The notes beneath the pieces were generated by a model, which was given only the letters and a program-made list of their open reading frames with translations, searched no databases and was not told the origin of the DNA. This document shows, piece after piece, positions 6,827-14,125 of a stretch of 16,837 nt of DNA (position 1 is the first letter of the stretch; the number at the start of each line of letters is the position of its first letter). A program made the translations under genes and the position numbers. This DNA comes from Pseudobdellovibrio sp. (GTDB taxonomy: Bacteria; Bdellovibrionota; Bdellovibrionia; Bdellovibrionales; Bdellovibrionaceae). The DNA is taken from NCBI GenBank assembly GCA_025449725.1, contig JANWIU010000041.1, positions 1-16,837 on the forward strand, in the 5' to 3' direction.

Positions 6827-7738
6827 TTAATCCCCGTCTTCGTCTACATCAGGAGCAGGAGGAATTTCCGGCTGAGATGAGGCTGGCTGCACAGGAGCTC
6901 TATCACCGCTCAGTGTCGTTTGCGGTGTCGTTCGCGGTGCGCCTGCCGCAAGAGTTGCCGCAGATTCTGCTCTCATATAGGTGCCGTAGTTTTCAGGAGC
7001 GCCTAACATGCAGCGCTCCGGTCCTGTGATCGCGCGTTTCTGCCCACAAACTCGGTCGATGGCTTCACGCATGACCGGACCTACTTCCGAATCTCTGAAG
7101 TGTCTAACACTGCAACTGACTTTGCCAAAAATATTTTGCGATAACTGGTGTTCAATTCCTTCAATTCTGTTTCGACTTAAACCCGCATAGGCGCGCGATA
7201 AATCCACTTTGCTATAAATATCAATAATGGCTTCTTCCAGCTTCTGATTGGCCTGCTGTTGAATATCACTATCTGAAATACTTCTTGGAGATTTTTCAAC
7301 CGATAAATCTGCGAACAGATCACCGCGTGTTCGGGTATCACATTTATCAACAAGTCTCATTTCCAAATTAGCACTGTCTGAAATTCTCAAACGTTTTATT
7401 GTGTGGCTCGGGCAATCAAGTCCGGCACCTTCAAAACGGTACGGCATTCTGGAGCCGTCCGTCGTGCATCGAGCAAGACCGTCACTCAAATCATCTATCA
7501 AGGAATCGTCACATCGCAATTTTCTTCTCGGTACGCCTGTTACTGTTGTGGCGCCGGGCTCTGTGTTCAAAGGGCTACTCAGATACGTAGGATTCGCATT
7601 TAAAAAAGAACGCATTTGAATGACACAATCCATGGTGTCTTTAATTTCATCCCACTCGCCCAAGTCACGGGGACGGTTACGGGCCTCTGACATAAGAGAA
7701 AAAGAAAAAACTAAAAGTAATGCGGAAAATATTTTCAT
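6827..7738 (-). CDS. secreted cysteine-rich protein of unknown function
   Basis: I do not recognise a family. The 303-residue product begins with a signal peptide, MKIFSALLLVFSFSLMSEA, with likely cleavage after Ala19. The mature part has eight cysteines (38, 76, 91, 109, 133, 209, 231 and 243), an even number consistent with four disulfides in the periplasm or outside the cell. Residues about 155-205 are predicted helical and charged. From about residue 262 the chain becomes low-complexity, rich in P, A, T and S, and ends with an acidic DVDEDGD tail. There is no lipobox. AGAGG lies about 6 nt before the ATG at 7738. It is divergent from pilT and upstream of rng. The reading frame and secretion signal are well supported; function is unknown. 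Confidence 0.85.
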   Translation of the reverse strand: MKIFSALLLVFSFSLMSEARNRPRDLGEWDEIKDTMDCVIQMRSFLNANPTYLSSPLNTEPGATTVTGVPRRKLRCDDSLIDDLSDGLARCTTDGSRMPYRFEGAGLDCPSHTIKRLRISDSANLEMRLVDKCDTRTRGDLFADLSVEKSPRSISDSDIQQQANQKLEEAIIDIYSKVDLSRAYAGLSRNRIEGIEHQLSQNIFGKVSCSVRHFRDSEVGPVMREAIDRVCGQKRAITGPERCMLGAPENYGTYMRAESAATLAAGAPRTTPQTTLSGDRAPVQPASSQPEIPPAPDVDEDGD

Positions 7739-7757
7739 GTATACCTCTGATGTCTCA

Positions 7758-7786
7758 ATATTAGATTATTCGAATAGAAATGATAA
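7758..7786 (-). promoter_or_regulatory. candidate promoter for the secreted protein, with a palindromic spacer
   Basis: On the minus strand TTATCA (7786-7781) and TAATAT (7763-7758) are spaced 17 nt apart, each matching its hexamer at four of six positions. The spacer contains the perfect palindrome TATTCGAATA (7767-7776), a possible operator. The leader would be only about 12 nt. Confidence 0.3.
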
Positions 7787-7855
7787 CTGGACGGGACTAA
7801 TTCTACTTTAAATTGGTCTACAATAGCCAGGAACCAAACTGGACCGAAGGCCTGT

Positions 7856-7882
7856 TAAAAAAGTCTTCATTTATGCCGAAAA
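7856..7882 (+). promoter_or_regulatory. sigma-28 (FliA)-type promoter candidate upstream of pilT
   Basis: TAAA (7856-7859), a 15-nt spacer, then GCCGAAAA (7875-7882). The flagellar sigma-28 consensus is TAAA-N15-GCCGATAA, so 11 of 12 positions match with exact spacing. Transcription would start near 7890, giving a leader of about 27 nt before the pilT ATG at 7917. A separate sigma-70-like TACAAT at 7819-7824 lacks a good -35 box. The match is seen directly; its use by FliA is inference. Confidence 0.5.
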
Positions 7883-7916
7883 AGTTTAAGATAGTTCAAA
7901 TGGAGAATTGGAAATT

Positions 7917-8957
7917 ATGGCTACAATAGATGACCTTTTTAGACTCATGGTCGAACAAAAAGCATCAGACTTGCATTTAACCAGCGGAGCTCCGCCGTTT
8001 TTGCGCTTACATGGTAACATGTCGCCACTTAATTACCGTCAACTGAGCAATCAGGACGTGCAAGCTCTTATCTTTGAAATTTTAACTGAAAAACAAAAGA
8101 AAGCTTTCGTTGAAAAATGGGAGCTCGACTTCGCATACGTTGTGGAAGGCCTCGGCCGTTTCCGCTGTAACGTGTTCATGCAACGTAAAGGTTTAGGAGC
8201 TGTTTTCAGAACAATTCCTGAAAAAATTAAAACAGCGCAAGAGTTGAATCTTCCGCCTTCAATCATTGATTTAACAGATACTGATCGTGGATTAATATTG
8301 GTTACGGGCCCAACAGGTTCCGGTAAATCAACAACCCTGGCCGCGATGATTCAGCATATTAATTCAAACCGTGAATCTCACATCTTAACGGTTGAAGATC
8401 CTATTGAGTTCGTTCACCCGAATTTGAAATCACTTGTGAATCAACGTGAAGTTGGATCGCACACAAAAACTTATGCGAACGCCTTAAAAGCCTCACTCCG
8501 TGAAGACCCGGATATTATTCTGGTCGGTGAGTTGCGTGACTTAGAAACCATTTCTCTTGCGTTAACCGCAGCAGAAACAGGTCACTTGGTTTTTGCTACT
8601 TTACATACAAGTTCTGCAGCTAAAACGATTGACCGTATCATTGACGTTTTCCCTCCGGGGCAACAAGGTCAGATCCGTACAATGTTAGCAGACTCTATTC
8701 GCGGAATCGTGGCACAGTCACTGTTTACCCGTGCGGACGGGCAAGGCCGTGTGGCCGCGTTTGAGATCATGAAAGGTACCAAGGCCATTGCCAACCTTAT
8801 TCGTGAAAATAAAATTTACCAAATTCCTTCCATCATCCAAACCGGTGCGCAACACGGAATGGTGCTCTACGAAAAATACGTGGACGATCTCGTCAAAAAA
8901 GGTCTCGTCACGATGGCAGATGCGAAGTCCTTCCTTGGTAAGGATAGCGCAGCCTAA
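7917..8957 (+). CDS. pilT: type IV pilus retraction ATPase PilT
   Basis: A 346-residue hexameric secretion-type ATPase that depolymerises type IV pili and drives twitching retraction. Residues 1-100 are the N-terminal PAS-like domain (KASDLHLTSGAPPFLR). Walker A is GPTGSGKSTT (131-140). The Asp box is VEDPIEFVH (159-167). Walker B is DPDIILVGELRD (198-209). The His box is TGHLVFATLHT (221-231). The C-terminal segment IANLIRENKIYQI (291-303) matches the PilT-specific AIRNLIRE region that is needed for retraction. The frame could open at TTG 7908, but TGGAGA (7901-7906) lies 10 nt before ATG 7917 and only 1 nt before that TTG, so 7917 is the start. No pilB or pilC is in the window. The stop codon sits in a hairpin loop. 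Confidence 0.97.
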   Translation: MATIDDLFRLMVEQKASDLHLTSGAPPFLRLHGNMSPLNYRQLSNQDVQALIFEILTEKQKKAFVEKWELDFAYVVEGLGRFRCNVFMQRKGLGAVFRTIPEKIKTAQELNLPPSIIDLTDTDRGLILVTGPTGSGKSTTLAAMIQHINSNRESHILTVEDPIEFVHPNLKSLVNQREVGSHTKTYANALKASLREDPDIILVGELRDLETISLALTAAETGHLVFATLHTSSAAKTIDRIIDVFPPGQQGQIRTMLADSIRGIVAQSLFTRADGQGRVAAFEIMKGTKAIANLIRENKIYQIPSIIQTGAQHGMVLYEKYVDDLVKKGLVTMADAKSFLGKDSAA

Positions 8958-8965
8958 GGCTGCGC
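8947..8965 (+). terminator. hairpin enclosing the pilT stop codon, terminator-like
   Basis: GCGCAGCC (8947-8954) and GGCTGCGC (8958-8965) form a perfect 8-bp GC-rich stem. Its 3-nt loop is exactly the TAA stop codon. The following CTTTC is a poor U-tract, so it may be a weak terminator or an mRNA 3'-end stabiliser. A second copy of GGCTGC at 8974-8979 could compete for the left arm. Confidence 0.45.
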
Positions 8966-9012
8966 CTTTCACCGGCTGCTTAGTGCTTCCCGCCTAATTG
9001 TTTGTCATTTCA

Positions 9013-9038
9013 GGGCTCAGGTGTTAATCTCTGAGCTC
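9013..9038 (+). promoter_or_regulatory. hairpin over the ribosome-binding region of the pyrimidine phosphorylase gene
   Basis: GGGCTCAG (9013-9020) pairs with CTGAGCTC (9031-9038), giving 8 pairs including one G-U and a 10-nt loop. It ends 2 nt before the ATG at 9041. The only Shine-Dalgarno-like bases (TGAG, 9032-9035) are inside the right arm, so the structure could limit translation. Confidence 0.35.
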
Positions 9039-9040
9039 TC

Positions 9041-10360
9041 ATGACATTGTATTTTGTAGATCTTATTAAAAAAAAGCGTGATCGCCAGGAATTAACTTCC
9101 GACGAGATTCAGCAATTTATTTCTGCGTACACTTCCGGAACCATTCCCGATTATCAAGTCACTGCCATGTTGATGGCGATTTACCTGAATGGCATGACAA
9201 ATTCCGAAACAGTAGCACTGACAAAATCGATGATTCATTCAGGCGTTACTGTCGACACTTCTAAAATTCCTGGATTCAAAGTTGATAAGCACTCCACCGG
9301 AGGGGTCGGCGATAAAACCAGTTTAATTCTTGGCCCTGTTGTGGCTGCTGCAGGTTTTTACGTTCCGATGATTTCAGGTAGAGGCCTCGGCCATACAGGT
9401 GGTACACTGGATAAGTTAGAAAGCATCCCGGGTTTTAATACTCAGCAATCTCTGGAACGATTTGTAGAGATCACCCGCGAAATCGGCACCTGCTTTATCG
9501 GGCAAACAAAAGAAATCTGCCCCGCGGATAAAAAAATATATGCTTTGCGTGACGTCACCGGCACTATTGAAAGCTTCCCGTTGATTTGCGCCAGCATCAT
9601 GTCCAAAAAAATCGCCGAGGGAATTGATGGTTTGGTTCTCGATGTCAAATTCGGCTCAGGTGCCTTCATGAAAACCGTCGAGCAAGCAAAAAGTTTGGCA
9701 ATGGCACTCATGAGCATCGCAAAAAGTTACGATAAAAAAATTGTTTCGGTCATTTCATCAATGGATCAACCATTGGGCCGCTACGCCGGAAACTCTCTTG
9801 AAGTTTTTGAATGTGTAGAAATCATGAAAAATAAAAAATCAATCGGTGCTACCGGCGAAGATCTATATGCCGATACCCGCGAACTTTCACTGCAGCTTTC
9901 AGCACAAATGATTCATCTTTCAGGTAAAACAGCTTCTGTTAAAGACGCCTATGCAATGGCCGTTGAAGGTTTAGAATCAGGCCGCGCTTTGCAAATTTTT
10001 GAGAAGATGTGCAAGCTTCAGGGCGGCCGCCTTACTGAACTGCCTGAAGCTAAACAAAAGCAAACTGTGAAAGCTTCAGCCTCCGGGTATTTAAATTCTT
10101 TCAATGTCGAAAAAATAGGCCTTGCCGGTATTCTGTTACACGCCGGCCGTATGAAGAACGACGATGTTATCCATCCGACGGCTGGCATTGAATTTCACTG
10201 TAAAATCGGAGATAAAGTACAATCCGGCGACGTTATCTTTACCATTCATGGCGATGAACCCGAACTTTTCGCAGAAGCTGAACAACTCCTGACAAAGGCA
10301 CATGAAATTTCCTTGCAAAAACCACCCTCTCACGTTCTGATAAACACAGTTCTGCAATAA
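9041..10360 (+). CDS. pdp: pyrimidine-nucleoside (thymidine) phosphorylase
   Basis: A 439-residue enzyme that splits thymidine, and probably uridine and deoxyuridine, with phosphate into base and (deoxy)ribose-1-phosphate. The N-terminal helical domain (FVDLIKKKRDRQELTSDEI) leads to the phosphate site VDKHSTGGVGDKTS (81-94) and the family signature SGRGLGHTGGTLDKLE (112-127). The pyrimidine-binding region ALRDVTGTIESFPLICASIM is followed by SKK (188-190). The C-terminal domain shows AGRMKNDDVIHPTAGIEF. From memory of both families it looks closer to Bacillus-type Pdp (for example SIPDYQ versus TIPDYQ here) than to E. coli DeoA, but the two are hard to separate by eye. The start has a poor ribosome-binding site within a hairpin. 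punA follows after 10 bp, forming a salvage operon. Confidence 0.93.
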   Translation: MTLYFVDLIKKKRDRQELTSDEIQQFISAYTSGTIPDYQVTAMLMAIYLNGMTNSETVALTKSMIHSGVTVDTSKIPGFKVDKHSTGGVGDKTSLILGPVVAAAGFYVPMISGRGLGHTGGTLDKLESIPGFNTQQSLERFVEITREIGTCFIGQTKEICPADKKIYALRDVTGTIESFPLICASIMSKKIAEGIDGLVLDVKFGSGAFMKTVEQAKSLAMALMSIAKSYDKKIVSVISSMDQPLGRYAGNSLEVFECVEIMKNKKSIGATGEDLYADTRELSLQLSAQMIHLSGKTASVKDAYAMAVEGLESGRALQIFEKMCKLQGGRLTELPEAKQKQTVKASASGYLNSFNVEKIGLAGILLHAGRMKNDDVIHPTAGIEFHCKIGDKVQSGDVIFTIHGDEPELFAEAEQLLTKAHEISLQKPPSHVLINTVLQ

Positions 10361-10370
10361 CGGGAGTGAA

Positions 10371-11189
10371 ATGGTTGTCATTGAAAAACTGACCGAAACA
10401 GTTAATTTTCTGAAATCAAGAATTAAAAATAAACCGCGAATCGGTGTAATTTTAGGTTCTGGTTTAGGCCACTTCGTTCAACACATGCAGATTGAAGCCT
10501 CGTTTCCTTTTGGCGATGTTCCCAATTTTATTCCACCGACTGTTGAAGGCCACTCCGGCAATTTGATTTTCGGAAAAATCGACAATGTTGACCTTGTCGT
10601 ATTACAGGGACGCCTTCATTTTTACGAAGGCCATTCCATGGAAACACTTGTGTTCCCGACAAGAGTTATGGCGCTTTTAGGAATTGAAATTCTTATCGTC
10701 ACCAACTCAGCCGGTGGCTGCGGTGAAGGTATGAAGCCGGGCGACTTTATGATTCTTGATGATCATATTAATTTAATGGGCACCAATCCTTTAATGGGCC
10801 CGAACATAAAAGAACTGGGGCCACGCTTTCCTGATATGACAGAAGCTTACGACCGCACTTTAATTGTGACGGCAGAACGCATCTTCCGGTCTCAGCAAAC
10901 TTTCTTTCATAAAGGAATTTATGTTGCCGTTACCGGCCCCGTTTATGAAACTCCTTCAGAGATCAGAATGTTTAAGGTTCTGGGCGGAAAAGCGGTGGGA
11001 ATGTCGACAGTTCCTGAAGTCATTGCTGCCAATCACATGGGGTTACGTGTGGCTGCGATTTCTTGTATTACAAATCTCGCTGCAGGGATTTCGCAAAACA
11101 AACTTAATCACGAAGAAGTGACTGAGACAGCAAAAAAAGTAGAACAAAAATTTTGTTCTTTCCTAAAAGAATTCGTAACAAAAATTTAA
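10371..11189 (+). CDS. punA: purine-nucleoside phosphorylase (trimeric class)
   Basis: A 272-residue enzyme of the mammalian-like trimeric class that phosphorolyses inosine, guanosine and deoxy forms. Visible active-site elements are GSGLGHF (Ser30), His61 in EGHSGNL, the phosphate loop RLHFYEG (Arg81, His83, Tyr85), TNSAGG (111-116), VTGPVYETPSE with Glu193, and GMS (Met211, Ser212). TNLAAG (234-239) carries Asn235, which in this class selects 6-oxopurines over adenine. GGGAGTG (10362-10368) lies 2 nt before the ATG. It starts 10 bp after pdp, so both classes of nucleoside would be salvaged from one transcript. No ribose-phosphate mutase or aldolase gene is adjacent. Confidence 0.95.
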   Translation: MVVIEKLTETVNFLKSRIKNKPRIGVILGSGLGHFVQHMQIEASFPFGDVPNFIPPTVEGHSGNLIFGKIDNVDLVVLQGRLHFYEGHSMETLVFPTRVMALLGIEILIVTNSAGGCGEGMKPGDFMILDDHINLMGTNPLMGPNIKELGPRFPDMTEAYDRTLIVTAERIFRSQQTFFHKGIYVAVTGPVYETPSEIRMFKVLGGKAVGMSTVPEVIAANHMGLRVAAISCITNLAAGISQNKLNHEEVTETAKKVEQKFCSFLKEFVTKI

Positions 11190-11207
11190 GACTTTTCACT
11201 CTAAATT

Positions 11208-11239
11208 AACCGGATTTACTTTTTCCGTGTCGGCCGGTT
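11208..11239 (+). terminator. weak terminator candidate after punA
   Basis: AACCGG (11208-11213) and CCGGTT (11234-11239) could pair, with a 20-nt loop containing a small CCG/CGG stem, followed by the T-rich TATTTACT. The stem is short and the loop long, so support is modest. It lies 18 bp after the punA stop. Confidence 0.3.
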
Positions 11240-11389
11240 TATTTACTCATTTCACTCATAAATTTCTCTTACTTCACACATAACCTATGATTTTTTCACT
11301 CGGAAATCGTTTAATTTTTCAATTCTAAGGTCTTGAATTCAGGTAATCAAACTCACAGTATCTTGATGACTGGACTTTTTCTCGACTGA

Positions 11390-11407
11390 GCGAATGTTAA
11401 TATTCGC
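11390..11407. repeat. short inverted repeat upstream of the subtilase lipoprotein gene
   Basis: GCGAAT (11390-11395) and ATTCGC (11402-11407) are perfect inverted arms around GTTAAT. It lies 78 bp before the start codon in an otherwise gene-free 296-bp gap and could be an operator or a leader hairpin. No convincing promoter hexamers were found at correct spacing nearby. Confidence 0.3.
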
Positions 11408-11450
11408 CCGAAAAGCTAACCATAACAGACCAACCACGCTGTCTTAATCA

Positions 11451-11472
11451 TAGGACTCCTGGACGAGTCTTA
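11451..11472 (+). promoter_or_regulatory. leader hairpin just before the subtilase ribosome-binding site
   Basis: TAGGACTC (11451-11458) pairs with GAGTCTTA (11465-11472), 8 pairs with one G-U, around a 6-nt loop. It ends 3 nt before the GAGGT ribosome-binding site (11476-11480). It may stabilise or tune the message, or be chance. Confidence 0.3.
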
Positions 11473-11485
11473 AACGAGGTCAGCT

Positions 11486-12739
11486 TTGAAGTTCTTACGG
11501 TCTCTTTCACTCACAACAGTTGCAATTCTGCTTTCTGCCTGTGGTGCTGTTAAGACGACTGACAATGTCTTCCCGACTTCTGTAAATGTTTGTGTAGAAT
11601 CTGCAAGCGAAACAAGATTTATTGTTCACTGGGAAGACGGCCATTACTCTATAGAAAACGGCGAATCTTCTGAAAAATTCCGTACAGAATTCGTATCAGA
11701 AAATCTGCAAAAAATTAAACACGTCGATCAAGACAGAAGATTCAGAATTCATACTGACGATGTTGCCGCATTTGCGGGTGACGACGCCACTGCCGAAGCG
11801 CTTAATTGGGGGCCGAATCAAATGGATGCGCCTTCATTGTGGTCCAAAAACATTCAAGGCGAAGGCGTGATTATAGGAGTTATCGACGGAATGGTTGATA
11901 CGACTCATCCGCAATTAGCAAACAGCATTGCTCTTAATACCGGAGAGATTCCTAAAAACAATATTGATGATGACAACAACGGCTTTGTTGATGATTACAA
12001 AGGTATTCAGGTTAATTCAGAACCGAATGATCCGGTTGTAAACCGTCATGGTACTCACGTTACAGGAATTATCGTGGCCGATCCTAATCAAGGCGCTATT
12101 GATGGTGTTGCTCCAAAAGCAAAAGTTTTACCGGCACAATTTATCGCAAATGACGGTGGTGGATCTATCGGTGATGCGATCGTTGCTTTAAATTACGTGG
12201 CCAGCCGAGGCGCAAAAATCATTAACATGAGCTGGGGCTTAGATCCGTGCATGGACATTCCGAATTTAAGATCAGCATTAAATGACTTAAATAATCGTGG
12301 ACTATTACTGGTAACTGCATCCGGAAACGGCGACAGCAGCGGCGTGGGAATCAACATGGATTCAACTCCTGCGTTTCCATCAGCTTATAATTTCAGTAAT
12401 CAGCTGAATGTAGCCGCAGCAACAATGAGCATGTCCCTGATCGGATTTTCAAATTATGGAGTTAAAAGTGTACACGTTGCTGCACCGGGTGTAGGAATTT
12501 ACTCTACAACTCCGATGAACCAAATCGAAACGATGAGCGGAACAAGTATGGCTGCACCCATGGTATCCGGTGTGGCTGCGCTCTTATGGGGCGCTATCCC
12601 TAGTGCCACTGCTGCACAAATTAAGCAGGCTATTATGAGCTCAGTAACCCGTCCTGCAACTCCGCTGCGAGTTTCTACAGGCGGTGTTGTAAATGCATAC
12701 GATGCGTTAAGCCAGCTCAAAGTCATAACCGGACAATAG
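11486..12739 (+). CDS. subtilisin-like serine protease (S8), predicted lipoprotein
   Basis: The start is TTG, supported by GAGGT 5 nt upstream. The N-terminus is a lipoprotein signal with lipobox LSAC (16-19), so Cys19 is lipidated. Gly20 and Ala21 carry no inner-membrane retention signal, suggesting the outer membrane. Residues about 25-105 are a prodomain-like region. The peptidase domain spans about 110-410. His188 is in NRHGTHVTG, oxyanion Asn281 in TASGNGD, and the nucleophile Ser354 in MSGTSMAAP. Asp134 is in IGVIDGMVDTTHP, where the usual D(T/S)G reads DGM. An insert NNIDDDNNGFVDDYKG (158-173) resembles a calcium-binding loop common in bacterial subtilases. The protein ends soon after the catalytic domain, with no extra C-terminal modules. 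It is monocistronic by spacing. Substrate unknown. Confidence 0.92.
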   Translation: MKFLRSLSLTTVAILLSACGAVKTTDNVFPTSVNVCVESASETRFIVHWEDGHYSIENGESSEKFRTEFVSENLQKIKHVDQDRRFRIHTDDVAAFAGDDATAEALNWGPNQMDAPSLWSKNIQGEGVIIGVIDGMVDTTHPQLANSIALNTGEIPKNNIDDDNNGFVDDYKGIQVNSEPNDPVVNRHGTHVTGIIVADPNQGAIDGVAPKAKVLPAQFIANDGGGSIGDAIVALNYVASRGAKIINMSWGLDPCMDIPNLRSALNDLNNRGLLLVTASGNGDSSGVGINMDSTPAFPSAYNFSNQLNVAAATMSMSLIGFSNYGVKSVHVAAPGVGIYSTTPMNQIETMSGTSMAAPMVSGVAALLWGAIPSATAAQIKQAIMSSVTRPATPLRVSTGGVVNAYDALSQLKVITGQ

Positions 12740-12760
12740 AAAATCAAATAGAAAATCTCC

Positions 12761-12790
12761 TTGTTGATAGTACGACCCGTTAGATAGAAT
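12761..12790 (+). promoter_or_regulatory. candidate sigma-70 promoter for asnS and the carboxylase genes
   Basis: TTGTTG (12761-12766) and TAGAAT (12785-12790) are 18 nt apart; the -10 matches TATAAT at five of six. TTGATA (12764-12769) is a better -35 but would give a 15-nt spacer. The predicted leader is about 27 nt and contains the strong GGAGG site at 12810-12814. No T-box-like leader fits in so short a space. Confidence 0.4.
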
Positions 12791-12823
12791 GATGCCTTTC
12801 CAAATTCTCGGAGGTAAGGTTTC

Positions 12824-14113
12824 ATGCGTATCTACATCAATGAACTTAAAGATCACGTAGGCCAGACGATTGAACTTAAAGGCTGGGCTTACCAAACACG
12901 CTCGTCAGGTAAAGTTAAATTTTTAGAATTACGTGATGGCACAGGCATTATCTCTTGTGTTTTCTTTCCGGCAGATTGCGGACCGGAAGCTTTCGCTAAT
13001 TTCGATCAGATTACACAAGAGTGCTCGTTAAAAGTAACTGGCACTATCCGCCAACATCCAAAGCAAGCGAACGTTTTTGAAATGGGTGTGAAAAGTTTTG
13101 AAGTTATCGGAAAATCAGAAAACTACCCGATTACTCCAAAAGAACACGGCACAGATTTTTTAATGGAGAACCGTCATTTATGGATTCGTTCAAAACGTCA
13201 ACACGCAATCTTACGTGTTCGTGCTGAAATCGTTTCAGCCATTCATGATTTTTTTGATGGCCGCGGCTTTACTTTAACCGACGCACCGATCTTCACACCT
13301 GCTGCCTGCGAAGGAACTTCAAATTTATTTGAAACAAAATACTTCGATGACAAAATGTTTTTATCGCAATCAGGCCAGCTTTATATGGAAGCCACTTCGA
13401 AAGCATTCGGTAAGACCTATTGCTTCGGCCCAACCTTCCGTGCAGAAAAATCTAAAACCCGGCGGCACTTAATTGAATTCTGGATGGTAGAACCGGAAGT
13501 AGCTTTCAATGACATGTATGACAACATGGATTTGGCAGAACAATTTACTGAATACATCGTTCAGCGCGTTTTAAAAAACAAAGCTGACGAATTAAAAGTT
13601 TTAGAGCGTGATATTTCGAAGCTCGAAGCCATCAAAGGAAAGTTCCCGCGTTTACACTACCGTGAAGCTGTAGAAATTATTAAAAAAGAAAATCCGGCGT
13701 TTATCGATGGCGACGACTTCGGAGCTCCTGATGAAACAATCGTGTCTTCGCAATTTGATAAGCCTGTTTTCGTTCACCACTTCCCGCAGGCAATCAAAGC
13801 TTTCTATATGAAAGAAGATCCAAACGACAAAGGCTACGCCATGGGTTGTGACATGCTTGCAACCGAAGGTTACGGCGAAGTTATCGGCGGTGGTCAGCGT
13901 GAAGAAAGTGTTGAAACTCTTATTCAAAGAATTAAAGAACACAAATTAGATCAAAAAGATTTCGAGTGGTATTTAGATTTACGACGTTACGGCAGCGTAC
14001 CGAGCTCTGGCTTTGGCTTGGGTTTAGAGCGCGCAGTAACCTGGATCTGCGGATTACCGCACGTTCGCGAAACCGGTTCGTTCCCGCGTCTTTACGGCCG
14101 CGCGTACCCATAA
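12824..14113 (+). CDS. asnS: asparagine--tRNA ligase
   Basis: A 429-residue class IIb aminoacyl-tRNA synthetase, about the length of Bacillus AsnRS. Residues 1-100 are the OB-fold anticodon-binding domain (VGQTIELKGWAYQTRSSGKV). Motif 2 is YCFGPTFRAEKSKTRRHLIE (199-218), followed by FWMVEPEVAF. Motif 3 is GFGLGLERAVTW (396-407), followed by RETGSFPR near the C-terminus. RETGSFPR and the lack of an AspRS-type GAD insertion identify asparagine rather than aspartate specificity. Its presence means Asn-tRNA can be made directly rather than only through an amidotransferase. GGAGGTAAGG at 12810-12819 is a very strong ribosome-binding site, fixing the start. The next gene begins 12 bp after the stop, so it probably heads a transcript with the two carboxylase genes. 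Confidence 0.96.
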   Translation: MRIYINELKDHVGQTIELKGWAYQTRSSGKVKFLELRDGTGIISCVFFPADCGPEAFANFDQITQECSLKVTGTIRQHPKQANVFEMGVKSFEVIGKSENYPITPKEHGTDFLMENRHLWIRSKRQHAILRVRAEIVSAIHDFFDGRGFTLTDAPIFTPAACEGTSNLFETKYFDDKMFLSQSGQLYMEATSKAFGKTYCFGPTFRAEKSKTRRHLIEFWMVEPEVAFNDMYDNMDLAEQFTEYIVQRVLKNKADELKVLERDISKLEAIKGKFPRLHYREAVEIIKKENPAFIDGDDFGAPDETIVSSQFDKPVFVHHFPQAIKAFYMKEDPNDKGYAMGCDMLATEGYGEVIGGGQREESVETLIQRIKEHKLDQKDFEWYLDLRRYGSVPSSGFGLGLERAVTWICGLPHVRETGSFPRLYGRAYP

Positions 14114-14125
14114 AGAGGAATTTCT

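Noticed and set aside
6827..7619. Several plus-strand frames of 60-72 residues over the secreted-protein gene
   Set aside because: The minus-strand frame has a signal peptide, regular cysteines and a ribosome-binding site; these antisense frames have none.
7908..7916. TTG start for PilT
   Set aside because: The TGGAGA site is one base from this TTG but well placed for ATG 7917, and PilT proteins start at the equivalent of the ATG.
12740..12823. T-box or other tRNA-sensing leader before asnS
   Set aside because: The leader is too short and no T-box sequence or specifier stem is visible; a simple promoter and strong ribosome-binding site explain it.
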